A stretch of 64,000 bases of DNA from contig NZ_CP049331.1 in NCBI RefSeq assembly GCF_011064285.1, forward strand, positions 310,001 through 374,000, in the 5' to 3' direction. Every line of letters starts with the position of its first letter. Position 1 is the stretch's first letter. This document shows positions 26,452 to 36,342 of the stretch, one piece after another. The stretch is from Vibrio ziniensis. GTDB lineage: Bacteria > Pseudomonadota > Gammaproteobacteria > Enterobacterales > Vibrionaceae. The translations under genes and the position numbers were made by a program. Under the pieces are notes generated by a model. That model was not told where the DNA came from, searched no databases, and worked only from the letters and a program-made list of their open reading frames with translations.

Positions 26452-27003
26452 TTAAAGCGACACTTTTACTAGCTCAAGTACGTGTTTAATTTCTTGCGTG
26501 TCGAGCGCCCCTTCTTTAACAAACAGAACTTTTCCTAGTTTGTCTTGGACGATGATTGCGGAAGACTCAGGTTTTAAGTCCCAACTTTTCGCGACATTAC
26601 CAGATTCATCCAACACTATCGACGACCAAGGAAATTCCAGTTTACTGTCTTGTGCTGAAGACTTAACAAAAGATCCCGTTCCCCAAATAGCATCATCTTG
26701 GTTAATGATGGTCGTGGTCTGGTACTCTTGTTCAGGGAAGTGAGCGGCGGTAATCGCTGCCATTAGGTCTGCATTCATTGCTTTTGCAGCGCTGCGACCT
26801 GCGATAGCTTGAATGATGCGAACCTTACCTTTCATTTGTTCGCTATTCCAAGTTTGGAATGCAGTGTCTTTACCTTCAACCAGTATTTCACCGTATTTAT
26901 CGACTTTCACGTTTGGCACAGAACTATCTAGCTGAATGTTGTGTGCTAATGCGATCGCTGGAGAGCAAGCGAAGATAAGCGGCAGTAGTGCTTTCATTTT
27001 CAT
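26452..27003 (-). CDS. ytfJ: YtfJ-family periplasmic protein
   Basis: YtfJ is a thioredoxin-fold-like exported protein without the CxxC site; its role is not established. The 183 residues begin with a signal peptide (MKMKALLPLIFACSPAIALA/H). The body matches E. coli YtfJ in order: TAFQTWNSEQMKGKVRIIQAIAGRSAAK, QTTTIINQDDAIWGTGSFVKSS, ESSAIIVQDKLGKV. The only cysteine is in the signal peptide. It lies downstream of msrA in the same direction but is separated by a terminator. Confidence 0.87.
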   Translation of the reverse strand: MKMKALLPLIFACSPAIALAHNIQLDSSVPNVKVDKYGEILVEGKDTAFQTWNSEQMKGKVRIIQAIAGRSAAKAMNADLMAAITAAHFPEQEYQTTTIINQDDAIWGTGSFVKSSAQDSKLEFPWSSIVLDESGNVAKSWDLKPESSAIIVQDKLGKVLFVKEGALDTQEIKHVLELVKVSL

Positions 27004-27072
27004 GTGTTTGATTCCTTTATTATAAGCTCTGAAGGTATAGCACAGAAATTTTGGTACATTTTAACGATACGT

Positions 27073-27101
27073 AAAAATTGCAGGACTGAGCCTGCAATTT
27101 T
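27073..27101 (-). terminator. Terminator downstream of msrA
   Basis: AAAATTGCAGG pairs perfectly with CCTGCAATTTT around ACTGAG; a T-run follows in the leftward direction. It lies 24 bases past the msrA stop. Confidence 0.88.
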
Positions 27102-27125
27102 AGTTTTATCGCTTTCAGTTAGTGA

Positions 27126-27764
27126 TTACTGACTTAGGCTTGGAGGGAAACACACACCGGTGCCGCCTAAACCACAGTAGCCTTCAGGGTTTTTCGCCAA
27201 ATACTGTTGGTGGTAGGTTTCAGCATAGTAATATGGACCTGCAGGAAGAATTTCTGTGGTGATTTGCGCTTTCTCTTGCTCTGAAAGTAATGCTTGGTAC
27301 TCTTCTTTGCTCTGCTTTGCAACTGACTGTTGCTCATTGTTGTAAACATAAAGAGCTGAACGATATTGAGTACCTAAGTCGCCACCTTGTCGCATACCTT
27401 GAGTAGGATCGTGACGCTCCCAGAAGTGGTTAAGTAGTTGCTTTAGTGATATTACGCTAGGTTGGTAAATCACTCGGACAACTTCAGTGTGGCCAGTATG
27501 ACCTGTACACACTTCTTCATAGGTTGGGTTTGGGGTATAGCCACCTGAGTAACCTACCGAAGTCGAAACTACACCTTCTAGGCCCCAAAACAGTCGCTCT
27601 GCACCCCAAAAACAACCCATGCCGATTAGGATCTGCTCTTCACCTACTTTGGGTTCTGAGCTTAAACTTGTTTGATTGACAAAGTGAGTGTCTTCGACAG
27701 CCATTGGCGTTTCGCGTCCTGGCAGTGCGGTTTCTGCCGTAACCATAGTTTGTTTGTCTAACAT
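27126..27764 (-). CDS. msrA: Peptide-methionine (S)-S-oxide reductase MsrA
   Basis: MsrA repairs methionine-S-sulfoxide in proteins and in free form, using thioredoxin. The 212-residue length equals that of E. coli MsrA, including the ~40-residue N-terminal extension. The catalytic cysteine is Cys51 in [13 protein letters not shown], and the C-terminal recycling cysteines lie in [34 protein letters not shown] is the substrate-binding signature. It is divergent from tamA, as in E. coli. Confidence 0.97.
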   Translation of the reverse strand: MLDKQTMVTAETALPGRETPMAVEDTHFVNQTSLSSEPKVGEEQILIGMGCFWGAERLFWGLEGVVSTSVGYSGGYTPNPTYEEVCTGHTGHTEVVRVIYQPSVISLKQLLNHFWERHDPTQGMRQGGDLGTQYRSALYVYNNEQQSVAKQSKEEYQALLSEQEKAQITTEILPAGPYYYAETYHQQYLAKNPEGYCGLGGTGVCFPPSLSQ

Positions 27765-27941
27765 GGGACTTCCTTTGTTTTAAAAGCTGGGGTTGAAAAT
27801 GCAGGCTTGCGATGATTATTTTTAATTAAATAGCGATAGGCCTGATAATTGACTGATTTCATACAGACTATTGTGAACATTGGCGGTATGATTTCACTAT
27901 TGCTCAACAATAAGCCTAGTATAACGACGCCATAATTAAGC

Positions 27942-29657
27942 ATGAGACGAAAATCATTACCAGTGCTATTCGCCGCTTTACTCTTTTCTGCTTCTTCTTT
28001 CGCCAAAGTTAGCTTGGAGATTGATGGCTTAGACAAAGAATTAAAAGCCAACGTCGATGCTTACCTCTCTTCAATTCCAGAGTCGGACTACTCTACTCAA
28101 TTACGTTTTCAGTCGCGTCTGCAAAAAAGCATTACCGAAGCTCTTAATGCACTTGGTTATTACCATCCAGAAGTTGAATTTGAAGTAAAGAAATCTGGAG
28201 AAGTCCTGGCTATTAGTGTTGCTGCTGGTGAAGTGACTCGACTCAAGCTGGTTGATATTGTGATCACGGGTGAAGCTGAGAACGACCCTGATTTCATTCG
28301 CGTTATCAATCAAAGTGGCCTTAAGCAAGGTGAGCCGCTGAATCATGGTCAATACGACAGCTTGAAATCATCATTACGCAACTTAGCGCTGCAAAAAGGC
28401 TATTTTAACGGCACCTATATTACGAGTCGTTTGGAAGTGGCACCGGAACTCAACCAAGCGTTTGTACGTATGCATTATGACAGTGGCATCCGCTACAAAT
28501 TTGGTGCGACTAGCATAACGGGAAGCCAGATTGACGAGAATCGAGTTGCGTCATTACAACCCTACAAAGAAGGGGATCCATATTTAGTTTCAAAAGTTGG
28601 TGAGCATAACCAGAATTTATCGAACACTGATTGGTTCTCTTCTGTATTTGTTGAGCCTGATCTGAGCCGTTTAGACGGAGGTCGCGAGTTGCCGATGAAA
28701 GTTTCGGTTTCACCACAATCACGAAATCAGTTTGAAACGGGGATTGGCTATTCAACCGACGTTGGTGTAAGAGGGACGTTTAAATGGAAAAAACCGTGGA
28801 TTAACTCGCGCGGACACAGTTTTGACAGCAGTTTCTCTATTTCAGAACCAGAACAGTATATTACAGCAGGCTATAAGATTCCTCTTGACGATGTTTTGCA
28901 TGAGTACTATCGAATTCAGTATGGTTTGAAAAAGGAAGATAACCAAGATACTAAAAGTTTGGAATCAAACTTAGCCTTGGAAAGGCACTGGGTAGCCGAC
29001 AGTGGTTGGCACCGAACTATGTATATTCGTTATCTTATTGAGAACTATGAGCAAGGTTTGCTTGATGATATCGGCCAGTTTCTTTTACCTGGTTTTACCT
29101 TTAGCCGTACCAGAACTCGAGCAAATGGCTCGTTAATCACTTGGGGCGACAAGCAAACAATCACAATAGAATATGGTTCTGATGCTGTGGTTTCTGAAAC
29201 AAACTTAGTCCGGGTGTTAGCTGGAACCTCTTGGATCCGCAGTGTTGGAAGTAACCATCGGGCTGTGGCTCGTCTTGGCGGAGGTGCTAACTTTGCAGAA
29301 GATTTTGATAAGTTATCGCCATCTCTGCGCTTTTTTGCTGGTGGTGATAACAACTTAAGGGGTTATGAGTATGAATCCATTTCACCTCTTGATGAAAGTG
29401 GCGCTTTAGCGGGTGCGAAATATATGCTTACAGGCTCCGTAGAATATCAATATCGCCTAACTGGAAACTGGTGGGGAGCTGTGTTTATTGATGGGGGTGA
29501 CGCTTTCGATTACACCCCGCTATGGAAAACAGGAACAGGATTTGGCGTTCGTTGGGTTTCTCCTGTCGGACCTATCCGCTTAGACTTTGCATGGGGATTG
29601 GATTCAGATCCTGGCGAGCGATTTAGAGTGCACTTTGCGCTAGGGCCCGAGTTATGA
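27942..29657 (+). CDS. tamA: Translocation and assembly module subunit TamA
   Basis: TamA is an Omp85-family outer-membrane protein. With TamB it assembles autotransporters and, according to recent work, moves phospholipids to the outer membrane. The 571 residues have a signal peptide (cleavage near SSFA/K), POTRA domains over about 25-250, and a C-terminal 16-strand barrel with the GGDNNLRGYEYESISPLDESG lid motif and the VRWVSPVGPIRLDFAWGL segment. Its stop overlaps the tamB start by four bases (ATGA). Confidence 0.96.
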   Translation: MRRKSLPVLFAALLFSASSFAKVSLEIDGLDKELKANVDAYLSSIPESDYSTQLRFQSRLQKSITEALNALGYYHPEVEFEVKKSGEVLAISVAAGEVTRLKLVDIVITGEAENDPDFIRVINQSGLKQGEPLNHGQYDSLKSSLRNLALQKGYFNGTYITSRLEVAPELNQAFVRMHYDSGIRYKFGATSITGSQIDENRVASLQPYKEGDPYLVSKVGEHNQNLSNTDWFSSVFVEPDLSRLDGGRELPMKVSVSPQSRNQFETGIGYSTDVGVRGTFKWKKPWINSRGHSFDSSFSISEPEQYITAGYKIPLDDVLHEYYRIQYGLKKEDNQDTKSLESNLALERHWVADSGWHRTMYIRYLIENYEQGLLDDIGQFLLPGFTFSRTRTRANGSLITWGDKQTITIEYGSDAVVSETNLVRVLAGTSWIRSVGSNHRAVARLGGGANFAEDFDKLSPSLRFFAGGDNNLRGYEYESISPLDESGALAGAKYMLTGSVEYQYRLTGNWWGAVFIDGGDAFDYTPLWKTGTGFGVRWVSPVGPIRLDFAWGLDSDPGERFRVHFALGPEL

Positions 29658-32600
29658 TTAAGCTGGCTCTGAAATGGAGCAAATGGATTTCTCTTGGATT
29701 TATAGCGTTGTTAATCGTGCTAGTGTTGTCTATCGCTGGACTTCTGTTTACCAACACTGGCCTTAACTTCGCCTTATGGGGCGTGAATAAGTTTGTCCCT
29801 CAGTTGGAAGTGAAATCGACCTATGGTTCTCTGTTTCCAAGATTCACGCTAAATGATGTTCGCTTTGTTGACTCATCGCTAAATGTGGATATGCAGTTAC
29901 GAAGTGCGACACTTGCTATCAATGCCAACTGCTTTTTAGAGCCGTCTATCTGTATCAATGACATTAGTTTGTCTGGTTTAAAGTTATCTCTACCTTCATT
30001 GCCGGAAAGCGACGAAATCGCAGAGGAAACAGAGTCTCAGCCTCTGACGAACATCACTACTCCAGTTCCTATTCGCCTCAATCGGTTAACGCTGAATGAT
30101 ATTGAACTCAATATCTTAGGTAATAGTATTGCTTGGCAGCATTTTTCTACCCAAGCATCATTCCAAGGTAATAATCTCACCATAGGTACAACCGTGTGGA
30201 ATCACATTGATGTGACTTTAGCGAACAGCACTGTTGAACCTACACCTGAGCAGCCAAAGCCTGAGTCAGAAAGTGTTCCAAAGACGATAGTGTTGCCTAA
30301 TATCTTGATTCCATTGCGATTCGATTTGTCTCGTTTGGATATCAATAACTTTACGCTTCATCAAGAAACGCCTGTGGTTGTAAACCACTTGGGACTCAAA
30401 GCACAGGTTTATCAATATGATGTGTCTGTTGATACGCTGGAATTAGATACACCCGAGGTGGATGCGTGGCTAAAGACTAAAGTAAAACTCAAAGACAGTT
30501 ATCCACTTTCATTAGAGCTGACGTCTAAAGTCAAATTAGAACAAGCGAAAGGGCAAGCTCTGAGTTTAAAAGCTTCAGGTAGCGTGGCGGACTTAAGTTT
30601 ACAAGCTGAACTGACTGAGTTGGTACAAGCAAGCATTAACGCCAAACTTAAACCGCTTGAATCTCAATTACCACTTGATATCGATATAAAGAATCTACAC
30701 GGGCAATGGCCACTTGTGGGCAAAGGAGATTACTTCGTTACAGCATCTCATGTTTATACCAAAGGATCATTAAAACATTATCAGCTTGGGTTAAACGGAC
30801 AGTTGAAGGGGAAAGATCTGCCAACGGTTGCAATTGATACTGAAGGTGAGGGCGATTTAAGTGAAATCTCGTTACGTCGCATTCAGATTGATACGCTCGG
30901 AGGACGTATTCTCGGTGAGATAAACGCAAACTGGGATGAGTCAATAAATTGGCAAGCGAAACTGGATCTAAACCATATTCAGCCAGGTCTGCAATGGCCA
31001 GAGGCTGAAGGGATTATCAGTGGTAAAGTAGAAACATCCGGAAAATTAACAACTCAAGGCGGCTGGTTAGTTAAAGTTCCTCAATTGGCTATAGATGGTG
31101 TCGTCCGTGATTATCCATTGCATATACATGGGCAGATAGACGCTTCCGATGTTTCCGGTAAAGGGCAATATGAGGTTACGACTCGGGGAATCAATCTTGC
31201 CCACGGCCCCAATGAAGTGACAGCTAAAGGCAAGCTAGATAAAGAGTGGCGTATGTCATTGTCGTTAAACCTTCCAGACCTATCAAAAACGGTCCCTGAT
31301 CTTAAAGGGAAAGTGAAGGGCGATGTTATATTACGTGGGGCATTAGCTGAACCACGAATTAGACTCTCGTTGGATGCAGACTCTATAGCTTGGCAGCAAG
31401 ATGCCAAGGTAAAACACATTACATTGACTGGTAATGTCTCGCCACTACCTAAACCGCAAGCCGACCTGCGCTTGAAAGTAACGGACGCTTCTTATCAGGA
31501 ACAACGGATTAACTCCGTTGTGATGCATTTTAGTGGCGAGCAGCAAAAACATGAACTTAGTTTGGAAGTTAAGTCTGACATCGTATCAACCAGTTTGAAT
31601 ATTCAAGGTGCTTTAAAAGATAACCCATCACTGATATGGGATGGTCAACTCAACCGCATGAAGGTAGAAACAGAGCAGGGTGCTTGGTCTTTAGATAAGC
31701 CGACACAGATAGATGTGGATGTTGATAAACAAAGTGTCACTTTGGCTGCCCACTGTTGGATTCAAGCCGGTTCATCGGTTTGTCTGGATAAATCTGCGAC
31801 AGTGGGTGAAAACGGAGAGGTACAATTATCTATTAACCAATTTAATTTCGAACAAATCAAAGCATTCATACCGTCAGAAAGCCATGTAAATGGTGAAGCA
31901 AATGCTAAGGTATGGGCGAAATGGCAAACGGATAAACCACCTCAAATAAAGTTGGAATTGAGCCTGCCTAAAGGCTCCGTGACACAAGATTTAGAGCAAC
32001 CTTTGAAGGTGGGCTGGGAACAAGTTTCTTTGCAAGCAACTTTGCTCCGTAATCGCCTGCAAGCCTATTGGAATGTTGATATGACAGACAACGGAGATTT
32101 GTCTGGAAATATTAGTATTGCGGACGTGACCAAAGACAATAAACGTATGGAAGGCGAATTGAAGCTTTCCACGTTCAACTTAGATTTTCTCTCGCCTCTG
32201 GTTGGTGAATACAGTTCTTTGAAATCGAACATTGAGTCAGAACTTAAATTTAAAGGTGACATGCTTCATCCTCAGGTTGAAGGTTTGCTTAGCGTGAAAG
32301 ATATTCAGGTGAAAGGCGATATTTCACCGGTTGAAGTGGAATCAGGCCAAGTTACTCTGAATTTCACTGGTTATCAGGCCAACTTGAATGCGAGTGTACT
32401 TACTCAGGATGGTGAACTAAAAATTACAGGGGATGCGGATTGGCAAAATCTGGACGACTGGAAAGTAAATAGCCACGTATTTGCCCAATCTTTGTTGGTG
32501 GATTTGCCTCCAATAGTAAAAGTTAAAGTTGTACCGGATTTGACGCTAAATATGCAGCCAAAATTGGCTAAAGTGACGGGAAATATCACTCTTCCGTGGG

Positions 32601-33418
32601 GTAGAATTGTGGTTGAAGAGCTACCTCAAAGTGCCGTTAGCGTGTCGAAAGATCAGGTTCTGTTGAATGAAGACTTAACGCCAATCAGTGAACAAAATAC
32701 CTTACCGTTTGATATTGAAACGGATGTAACAATCACTATTGGTGACGACTTTAAACTGCAGGCGTTTGGTTTAGAAGGTGGCTTAGTTGGTCGTGTCAAT
32801 GTAGTGCAAAAGGATAAAGGTCCACTGGTAAATGGTGAGATTAATATTCAGGGCGGTAAATATCGTGCCTTTGGTCAAGACTTGATCATTCAAGAAGGCA
32901 AGATCTTGATGAATGGTCCAGTAGATCAGCCGTATCTTTCTATTAAAGCGATCCGTAACCCTGAGAATACGGAAGATGATGTGATTGCTGGTGTACAAGT
33001 AACAGGCCCTGCGACGGAACCTCTTGTATCAATATTCTCAGAACCGAGCATGCCACAAGCTAATGCTTTGTCATACTTACTGAGAGGTCAAGATATCGAT
33101 AGTGAAAGTGGTGGTGATGCCATGACTACGGCATTGATAGGATTAAGCTTAGCCAAAAGTGGTAAAGTTGTGAGTGAAATTGGCAGCGCTTTTGGTGTTC
33201 AAGATTTGAAACTCGATACTGCAGGATCAGGGGATGAATCCCAAGTAACGGTAAGTGGTTATATTAGGCCTGGTTTGCAAGTGAAATATGGCGTAGGTAT
33301 TTTTAATTCAGTAGGTGAATTTACCATTCGCTATCGTTTAATGACGGATTTATATGTGGAAGCGGTATCTGGCTTAGATAGCGCAGTTGATCTGTTATAT
33401 CAATTTGAGTTGAATTAA
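29654..33418 (+). CDS. tamB: Translocation and assembly module subunit TamB
   Basis: TamB is an AsmA-like bridge protein anchored in the inner membrane, with a long beta-taco body spanning the periplasm to TamA. The 1254-residue product has one N-terminal helix (about 11-32, ISLGFIALLIVLVLSIAGLLF). A long repetitive beta-rich region follows, then the conserved C-terminal TamB domain (about 900-1254) with GEINIQGGKYRAFGQDLIIQEG and SYLLRGQDIDSE. It ends in an aromatic-terminated strand. It is co-translated with tamA and followed within 30 bases by ytfP. Confidence 0.96.
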   Translation: MIKLALKWSKWISLGFIALLIVLVLSIAGLLFTNTGLNFALWGVNKFVPQLEVKSTYGSLFPRFTLNDVRFVDSSLNVDMQLRSATLAINANCFLEPSICINDISLSGLKLSLPSLPESDEIAEETESQPLTNITTPVPIRLNRLTLNDIELNILGNSIAWQHFSTQASFQGNNLTIGTTVWNHIDVTLANSTVEPTPEQPKPESESVPKTIVLPNILIPLRFDLSRLDINNFTLHQETPVVVNHLGLKAQVYQYDVSVDTLELDTPEVDAWLKTKVKLKDSYPLSLELTSKVKLEQAKGQALSLKASGSVADLSLQAELTELVQASINAKLKPLESQLPLDIDIKNLHGQWPLVGKGDYFVTASHVYTKGSLKHYQLGLNGQLKGKDLPTVAIDTEGEGDLSEISLRRIQIDTLGGRILGEINANWDESINWQAKLDLNHIQPGLQWPEAEGIISGKVETSGKLTTQGGWLVKVPQLAIDGVVRDYPLHIHGQIDASDVSGKGQYEVTTRGINLAHGPNEVTAKGKLDKEWRMSLSLNLPDLSKTVPDLKGKVKGDVILRGALAEPRIRLSLDADSIAWQQDAKVKHITLTGNVSPLPKPQADLRLKVTDASYQEQRINSVVMHFSGEQQKHELSLEVKSDIVSTSLNIQGALKDNPSLIWDGQLNRMKVETEQGAWSLDKPTQIDVDVDKQSVTLAAHCWIQAGSSVCLDKSATVGENGEVQLSINQFNFEQIKAFIPSESHVNGEANAKVWAKWQTDKPPQIKLELSLPKGSVTQDLEQPLKVGWEQVSLQATLLRNRLQAYWNVDMTDNGDLSGNISIADVTKDNKRMEGELKLSTFNLDFLSPLVGEYSSLKSNIESELKFKGDMLHPQVEGLLSVKDIQVKGDISPVEVESGQVTLNFTGYQANLNASVLTQDGELKITGDADWQNLDDWKVNSHVFAQSLLVDLPPIVKVKVVPDLTLNMQPKLAKVTGNITLPWGRIVVEELPQSAVSVSKDQVLLNEDLTPISEQNTLPFDIETDVTITIGDDFKLQAFGLEGGLVGRVNVVQKDKGPLVNGEINIQGGKYRAFGQDLIIQEGKILMNGPVDQPYLSIKAIRNPENTEDDVIAGVQVTGPATEPLVSIFSEPSMPQANALSYLLRGQDIDSESGGDAMTTALIGLSLAKSGKVVSEIGSAFGVQDLKLDTAGSGDESQVTVSGYIRPGLQVKYGVGIFNSVGEFTIRYRLMTDLYVEAVSGLDSAVDLLYQFELN

Positions 33419-33445
33419 GGTTTGTTAAAACCAAAGGAGAAGGAA

Positions 33446-33793
33446 GTGCAACATTTAGTTTTTGTTTATGGCACTTTACGTCAAGGAGAAAGCAATCATA
33501 GCTTTTTGGTTAACAGTCAATTGTTGGGACAATTTGTTACCAAGCCAGAGTACGCACTTTACGATCTCGGTCCATATCCGGGTCTAGTGGGTGGGCACCA
33601 TACTATTTCTGGGGAAGTTTATCTGATTGATGAAGAGACATTGGCAAAGTTAGATATTTTGGAAGATGTTCCTGTGGAATATCGCCGAGATACTATTGAA
33701 ACCCCTTTTGGTACTGCGTGGATATATATTTACCAAGATGCGACTTCACAAGAAGCACTCATCGACTCCGGAGATTGGTGTCAACGAGTGTAA
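33446..33793 (+). CDS. ytfP: Gamma-glutamylcyclotransferase-fold protein YtfP
   Basis: YtfP is a small protein of the GGCT/AIG2 fold; its substrate in bacteria is not established. The 115 residues start with the diagnostic VFVYGTLRQGESNHSF loop and contain a GEVYLIDEETLAKLDILE segment with the fold's acidic residue. The GTG at 33446 is taken as the start because AAAGGAG lies six bases before it; an upstream in-frame TTG lacks this. It closes the tamA-tamB-ytfP unit, the E. coli order. Confidence 0.88.
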   Translation: MQHLVFVYGTLRQGESNHSFLVNSQLLGQFVTKPEYALYDLGPYPGLVGGHHTISGEVYLIDEETLAKLDILEDVPVEYRRDTIETPFGTAWIYIYQDATSQEALIDSGDWCQRV

Positions 33794-33814
33794 AGTAAAG
33801 CTTTACTCTTTTTT
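33794..33814 (+). terminator. Terminator of tamAB-ytfP
   Basis: A perfect palindrome AGTAAAGCTTTACT directly after the ytfP stop, followed by CTTTTTT. The loop is short, so efficiency is uncertain. Confidence 0.65.
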
Positions 33815-33886
33815 ACAGTAACTGTACGGAAAAATACATTAGCAAGGGCTAATATATAGATGGTTACTTGATAAAGGAGATATCTT

Positions 33887-34216
33887 ATGAAAGGGCTATG
33901 GTTAGTATTGATTGCTGTTGCTGTTATTGCTGGTTGTAGCACGCCACCTAACTCTGCGGGGAGTTGGCTTGTGAATGGTTATGAAGATGGTGTGACTGGC
34001 CGCACACAAATCACAAAGGTGAGTAGCAAGTATCAAGCAAGCTACCTTGAAGGTTATGAACTTGGTCGCCAAGAATACTGTGAACAAGATGCGTTTGAGC
34101 TTGGTAAATTACGCCGTCCTTATCGAGGCGTTTGTGACGAGTTAGATCCTGAGTTCCGAGCAGCTTACGTTGAAGGTACTTGGTGGGATCACGGAACAGA
34201 TATTTTTTCTGATTAA
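33887..34216 (+). CDS. DUF2799-like lipoprotein
   Basis: The 109-residue product has a lipoprotein signal ending VIAGC, with the acylated cysteine at position 17. The mature part has three similar GY..G repeats: NGYEDGVTGRTQ, EGYELGRQEYC and VEGTWWDHG. The composition resembles DUF2799 lipoproteins; this is a tentative recognition and no function is known. Lack of Asp after the Cys suggests sorting to the outer membrane. It has its own ribosome-binding site (AAAGGAGAT) and terminator. It is inserted between ytfP and ppa relative to the E. coli order. Confidence 0.78.
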   Translation: MKGLWLVLIAVAVIAGCSTPPNSAGSWLVNGYEDGVTGRTQITKVSSKYQASYLEGYELGRQEYCEQDAFELGKLRRPYRGVCDELDPEFRAAYVEGTWWDHGTDIFSD

Positions 34217-34235
34217 TGTACGTGCTCAGGCAAAT

Positions 34236-34263
34236 AAAAAGCCAGCGACAAGCTGGCTTTTTC
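34236..34263. terminator. Bidirectional terminator between the lipoprotein gene and ppa
   Basis: AAAAAGCCAGC pairs with GCTGGCTTTTT around GACAA, giving T-runs both ways for the converging genes. Confidence 0.92.
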
Positions 34264-34282
34264 TATTACTCTCTTCGGACGC

Positions 34283-34813
34283 TTATTTTTGTTGAGCGCG
34301 TTCGTAAGAAGCTTTGATCTCTTCACGAGCAGCCGCTGCGTCTTCCCAACCTTCAACCTTAACCCATTTACCTGCTTCAAGGTCTTTGTAACGCTCGAAG
34401 AAGTGAGTGATTTGTGCTTTTAGAAGCTCAGGTAGGTCGTTTACATCTTGAATGTGGTTGTATTCTTTAGATAACTTTTCATGCGGTACCGCAATGACTT
34501 TCGCGTCTTCACCAGACTCATCGCTCATTTTTAGTACGCCAACTGGTCGGCAGCGAATGACTGAACCAGGCATTAGAGGGAATGGTGTTGGTACCAATAC
34601 GTCTACTGGGTCACCATCTAGAGATAGTGTGTGGTTCACGTAACCGTAGTTACATGGGTAGAACATTGGTGCAGACATGAAACGGTCTACGAATACAGCG
34701 CCAGAATCTTTGTCTACTTCGTATTTGATTGGATCTGCGTTAGCTGGGATTTCGATGATAACGTAGATATCGTCAGGAAGAGATTTGCCTGCTGGCACAT
34801 TGTTTAAGCTCAT
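34283..34813 (-). CDS. ppa: Inorganic pyrophosphatase (family I)
   Basis: This enzyme hydrolyses pyrophosphate to two phosphates and so drives biosynthetic reactions forward. The 176 residues match the E. coli enzyme in length, with [47 protein letters not shown] (the metal-binding DGDPVD) and EDAKVIAVP. The ATG at 34813 ([15 protein letters not shown]) is the family start; an earlier in-frame start would add 13 unrelated residues. Confidence 0.97.
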   Translation of the reverse strand: MSLNNVPAGKSLPDDIYVIIEIPANADPIKYEVDKDSGAVFVDRFMSAPMFYPCNYGYVNHTLSLDGDPVDVLVPTPFPLMPGSVIRCRPVGVLKMSDESGEDAKVIAVPHEKLSKEYNHIQDVNDLPELLKAQITHFFERYKDLEAGKWVKVEGWEDAAAAREEIKASYERAQQK

Positions 34814-35008
34814 TAAAGGTTTCCTTTTCGTTAGCCGGACTTCAAGAATCAAGACTTATTGTTATACATGTTATGCGTGGGCTATAAACGGCCACTGCAT
34901 TGCAAAGGCTAGAGTTTACCCGCAAATGCGGCGATCCCCAAGCAAACCTAAGTCTAATTGATGCAATTGTAGGTTAAAAATTGTGTAATTGACTGATGAA
35001 AGAGAGAT

Positions 35009-35036
35009 AAAAAAAGCGCCAATGTGCGGCGCTTTT
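35009..35036 (-). terminator. Terminator downstream of fbp
   Basis: Read leftward, AAAAGCGCC pairs with GGCGCTTTT around a seven-base loop and is followed by a run of seven T in all. It is placed 34 bases past the fbp stop. Confidence 0.88.
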
Positions 35037-35069
35037 CTGTAATTGATTGCTTTTTGTAAGCGATAGGTA

Positions 35070-36080
35070 TCAGTCTGGGTAATTCTCTAGAAACTCTTCG
35101 ACTTTGTTAACCATATTAGGACTACCAACAAAGAAAGGTACACGTTGGTGTAGTTCAGTTGGTTTGAGATCCAGAATACGATTTTTACCATCAGAGGCGA
35201 TACCGCCAGCTTGTTCCATCAAGAATGCAATAGGATTGCATTCGTAAAGAAGTCGGAGTTTACCTTTAGGGTGGCTTTCAGTACTAGGGTACATGTAGAT
35301 ACCGCCTTTCAACAGGTTGCGGTGGAAGTCTGCTACCAAAGAACCGATATAACGAGATGTGTATGGGCGATTGTCTTCAGGTACATTTTCTTGACAGAAC
35401 TTAATGTATTTTTTCACGCCTGTAGGGAAACGAATGTAATTACCTTCGTTGATTGAATAAATCTTGCCGTTTTCAGGAATACGCATGTTCTCGTGCGACA
35501 AACAGAAAGAACCAATCGAAGGATCGTAGGTAAAGCCATTCACACCATTGCCTGTTGTGTATACCAACATGGTTGAAGAACCGTAGATAACATAACCGGC
35601 TGCTACTTGCTTGTGACCTGGTTGTAGGAAATCTTCAGCGGTAGGCGGCCCACCAACTGGAGATATGCGACGATAGATAGAAAAGATAGTACCTACTGAC
35701 ACGTTTACATCGATGTTCGAAGATCCATCCAGTGGATCCATCAGTACTACGTATTTTGCATTTTTGTTGAGTTCTTTATTGAACGCAACAGCTTCATCTT
35801 CTTCTTCACTTGCTACGCCACAAACTTGGTCACGTGCTTCTAACGCTGCTTTGAATTTATCGTTAGCATAAACATCCAGCTTTTGCTGTTCTTCACCTTG
35901 CACGTTGTCTTGACCAGAAGCACCGGTAATATCAGCAAGACCAGCCTTGTTAATCTCGCGGTTTACAATCTTTGCCGCTAGACGAATTGAAGCCAGTAAG
36001 GAGGATAGTTCACCACTTGCATGGGGAAAGTCGTGTTGTTTCTCAACAATGAACTCACCAAGGGTGCGCATCTCAGACAT
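35070..36080 (-). CDS. fbp: Fructose-1,6-bisphosphatase class 1
   Basis: This key gluconeogenic phosphatase converts fructose 1,6-bisphosphate to fructose 6-phosphate. The 336 residues contain the metal site EEEDE and the [23 protein letters not shown] motif, the [20 protein letters not shown] segment and the C-terminal [17 protein letters not shown]. It is divergent from mpl. The 262-base gap holds a GTGAG/CTCAC inverted repeat near 36127-36142 but no operator I can name. Confidence 0.97.
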   Translation of the reverse strand: MSEMRTLGEFIVEKQHDFPHASGELSSLLASIRLAAKIVNREINKAGLADITGASGQDNVQGEEQQKLDVYANDKFKAALEARDQVCGVASEEEDEAVAFNKELNKNAKYVVLMDPLDGSSNIDVNVSVGTIFSIYRRISPVGGPPTAEDFLQPGHKQVAAGYVIYGSSTMLVYTTGNGVNGFTYDPSIGSFCLSHENMRIPENGKIYSINEGNYIRFPTGVKKYIKFCQENVPEDNRPYTSRYIGSLVADFHRNLLKGGIYMYPSTESHPKGKLRLLYECNPIAFLMEQAGGIASDGKNRILDLKPTELHQRVPFFVGSPNMVNKVEEFLENYPD

Positions 36081-36342
36081 GTAATTTCCTTAACACTCTA
36101 TTTTCGGGGGGATTTTTGTGGGGCTGTGAGGTGTTCTCTCACGGAACTTCATTTTGACACATGCGCCCGCCAAGAGTTTAGGTCTTTAATCTTTTTACGG
36201 GTACTGAAGTAACTGATTGAGTTCTCATTTTTTATGTCGAGTTATTACAAAATTACATTGCCCTGATCTGTGATGCTCGCTTTTACAACGTGAATCAGGA
36301 TAATGGAAGACAATACAATAAAGCGTGAAGAGATTAAGCTCT

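Noticed and set aside
36120..36150. CRP-like TGTGA...TCAC upstream of fbp/mpl
   Set aside because: The arms are separated by more than the six bases of a CRP site. It is better described as a simple inverted repeat.
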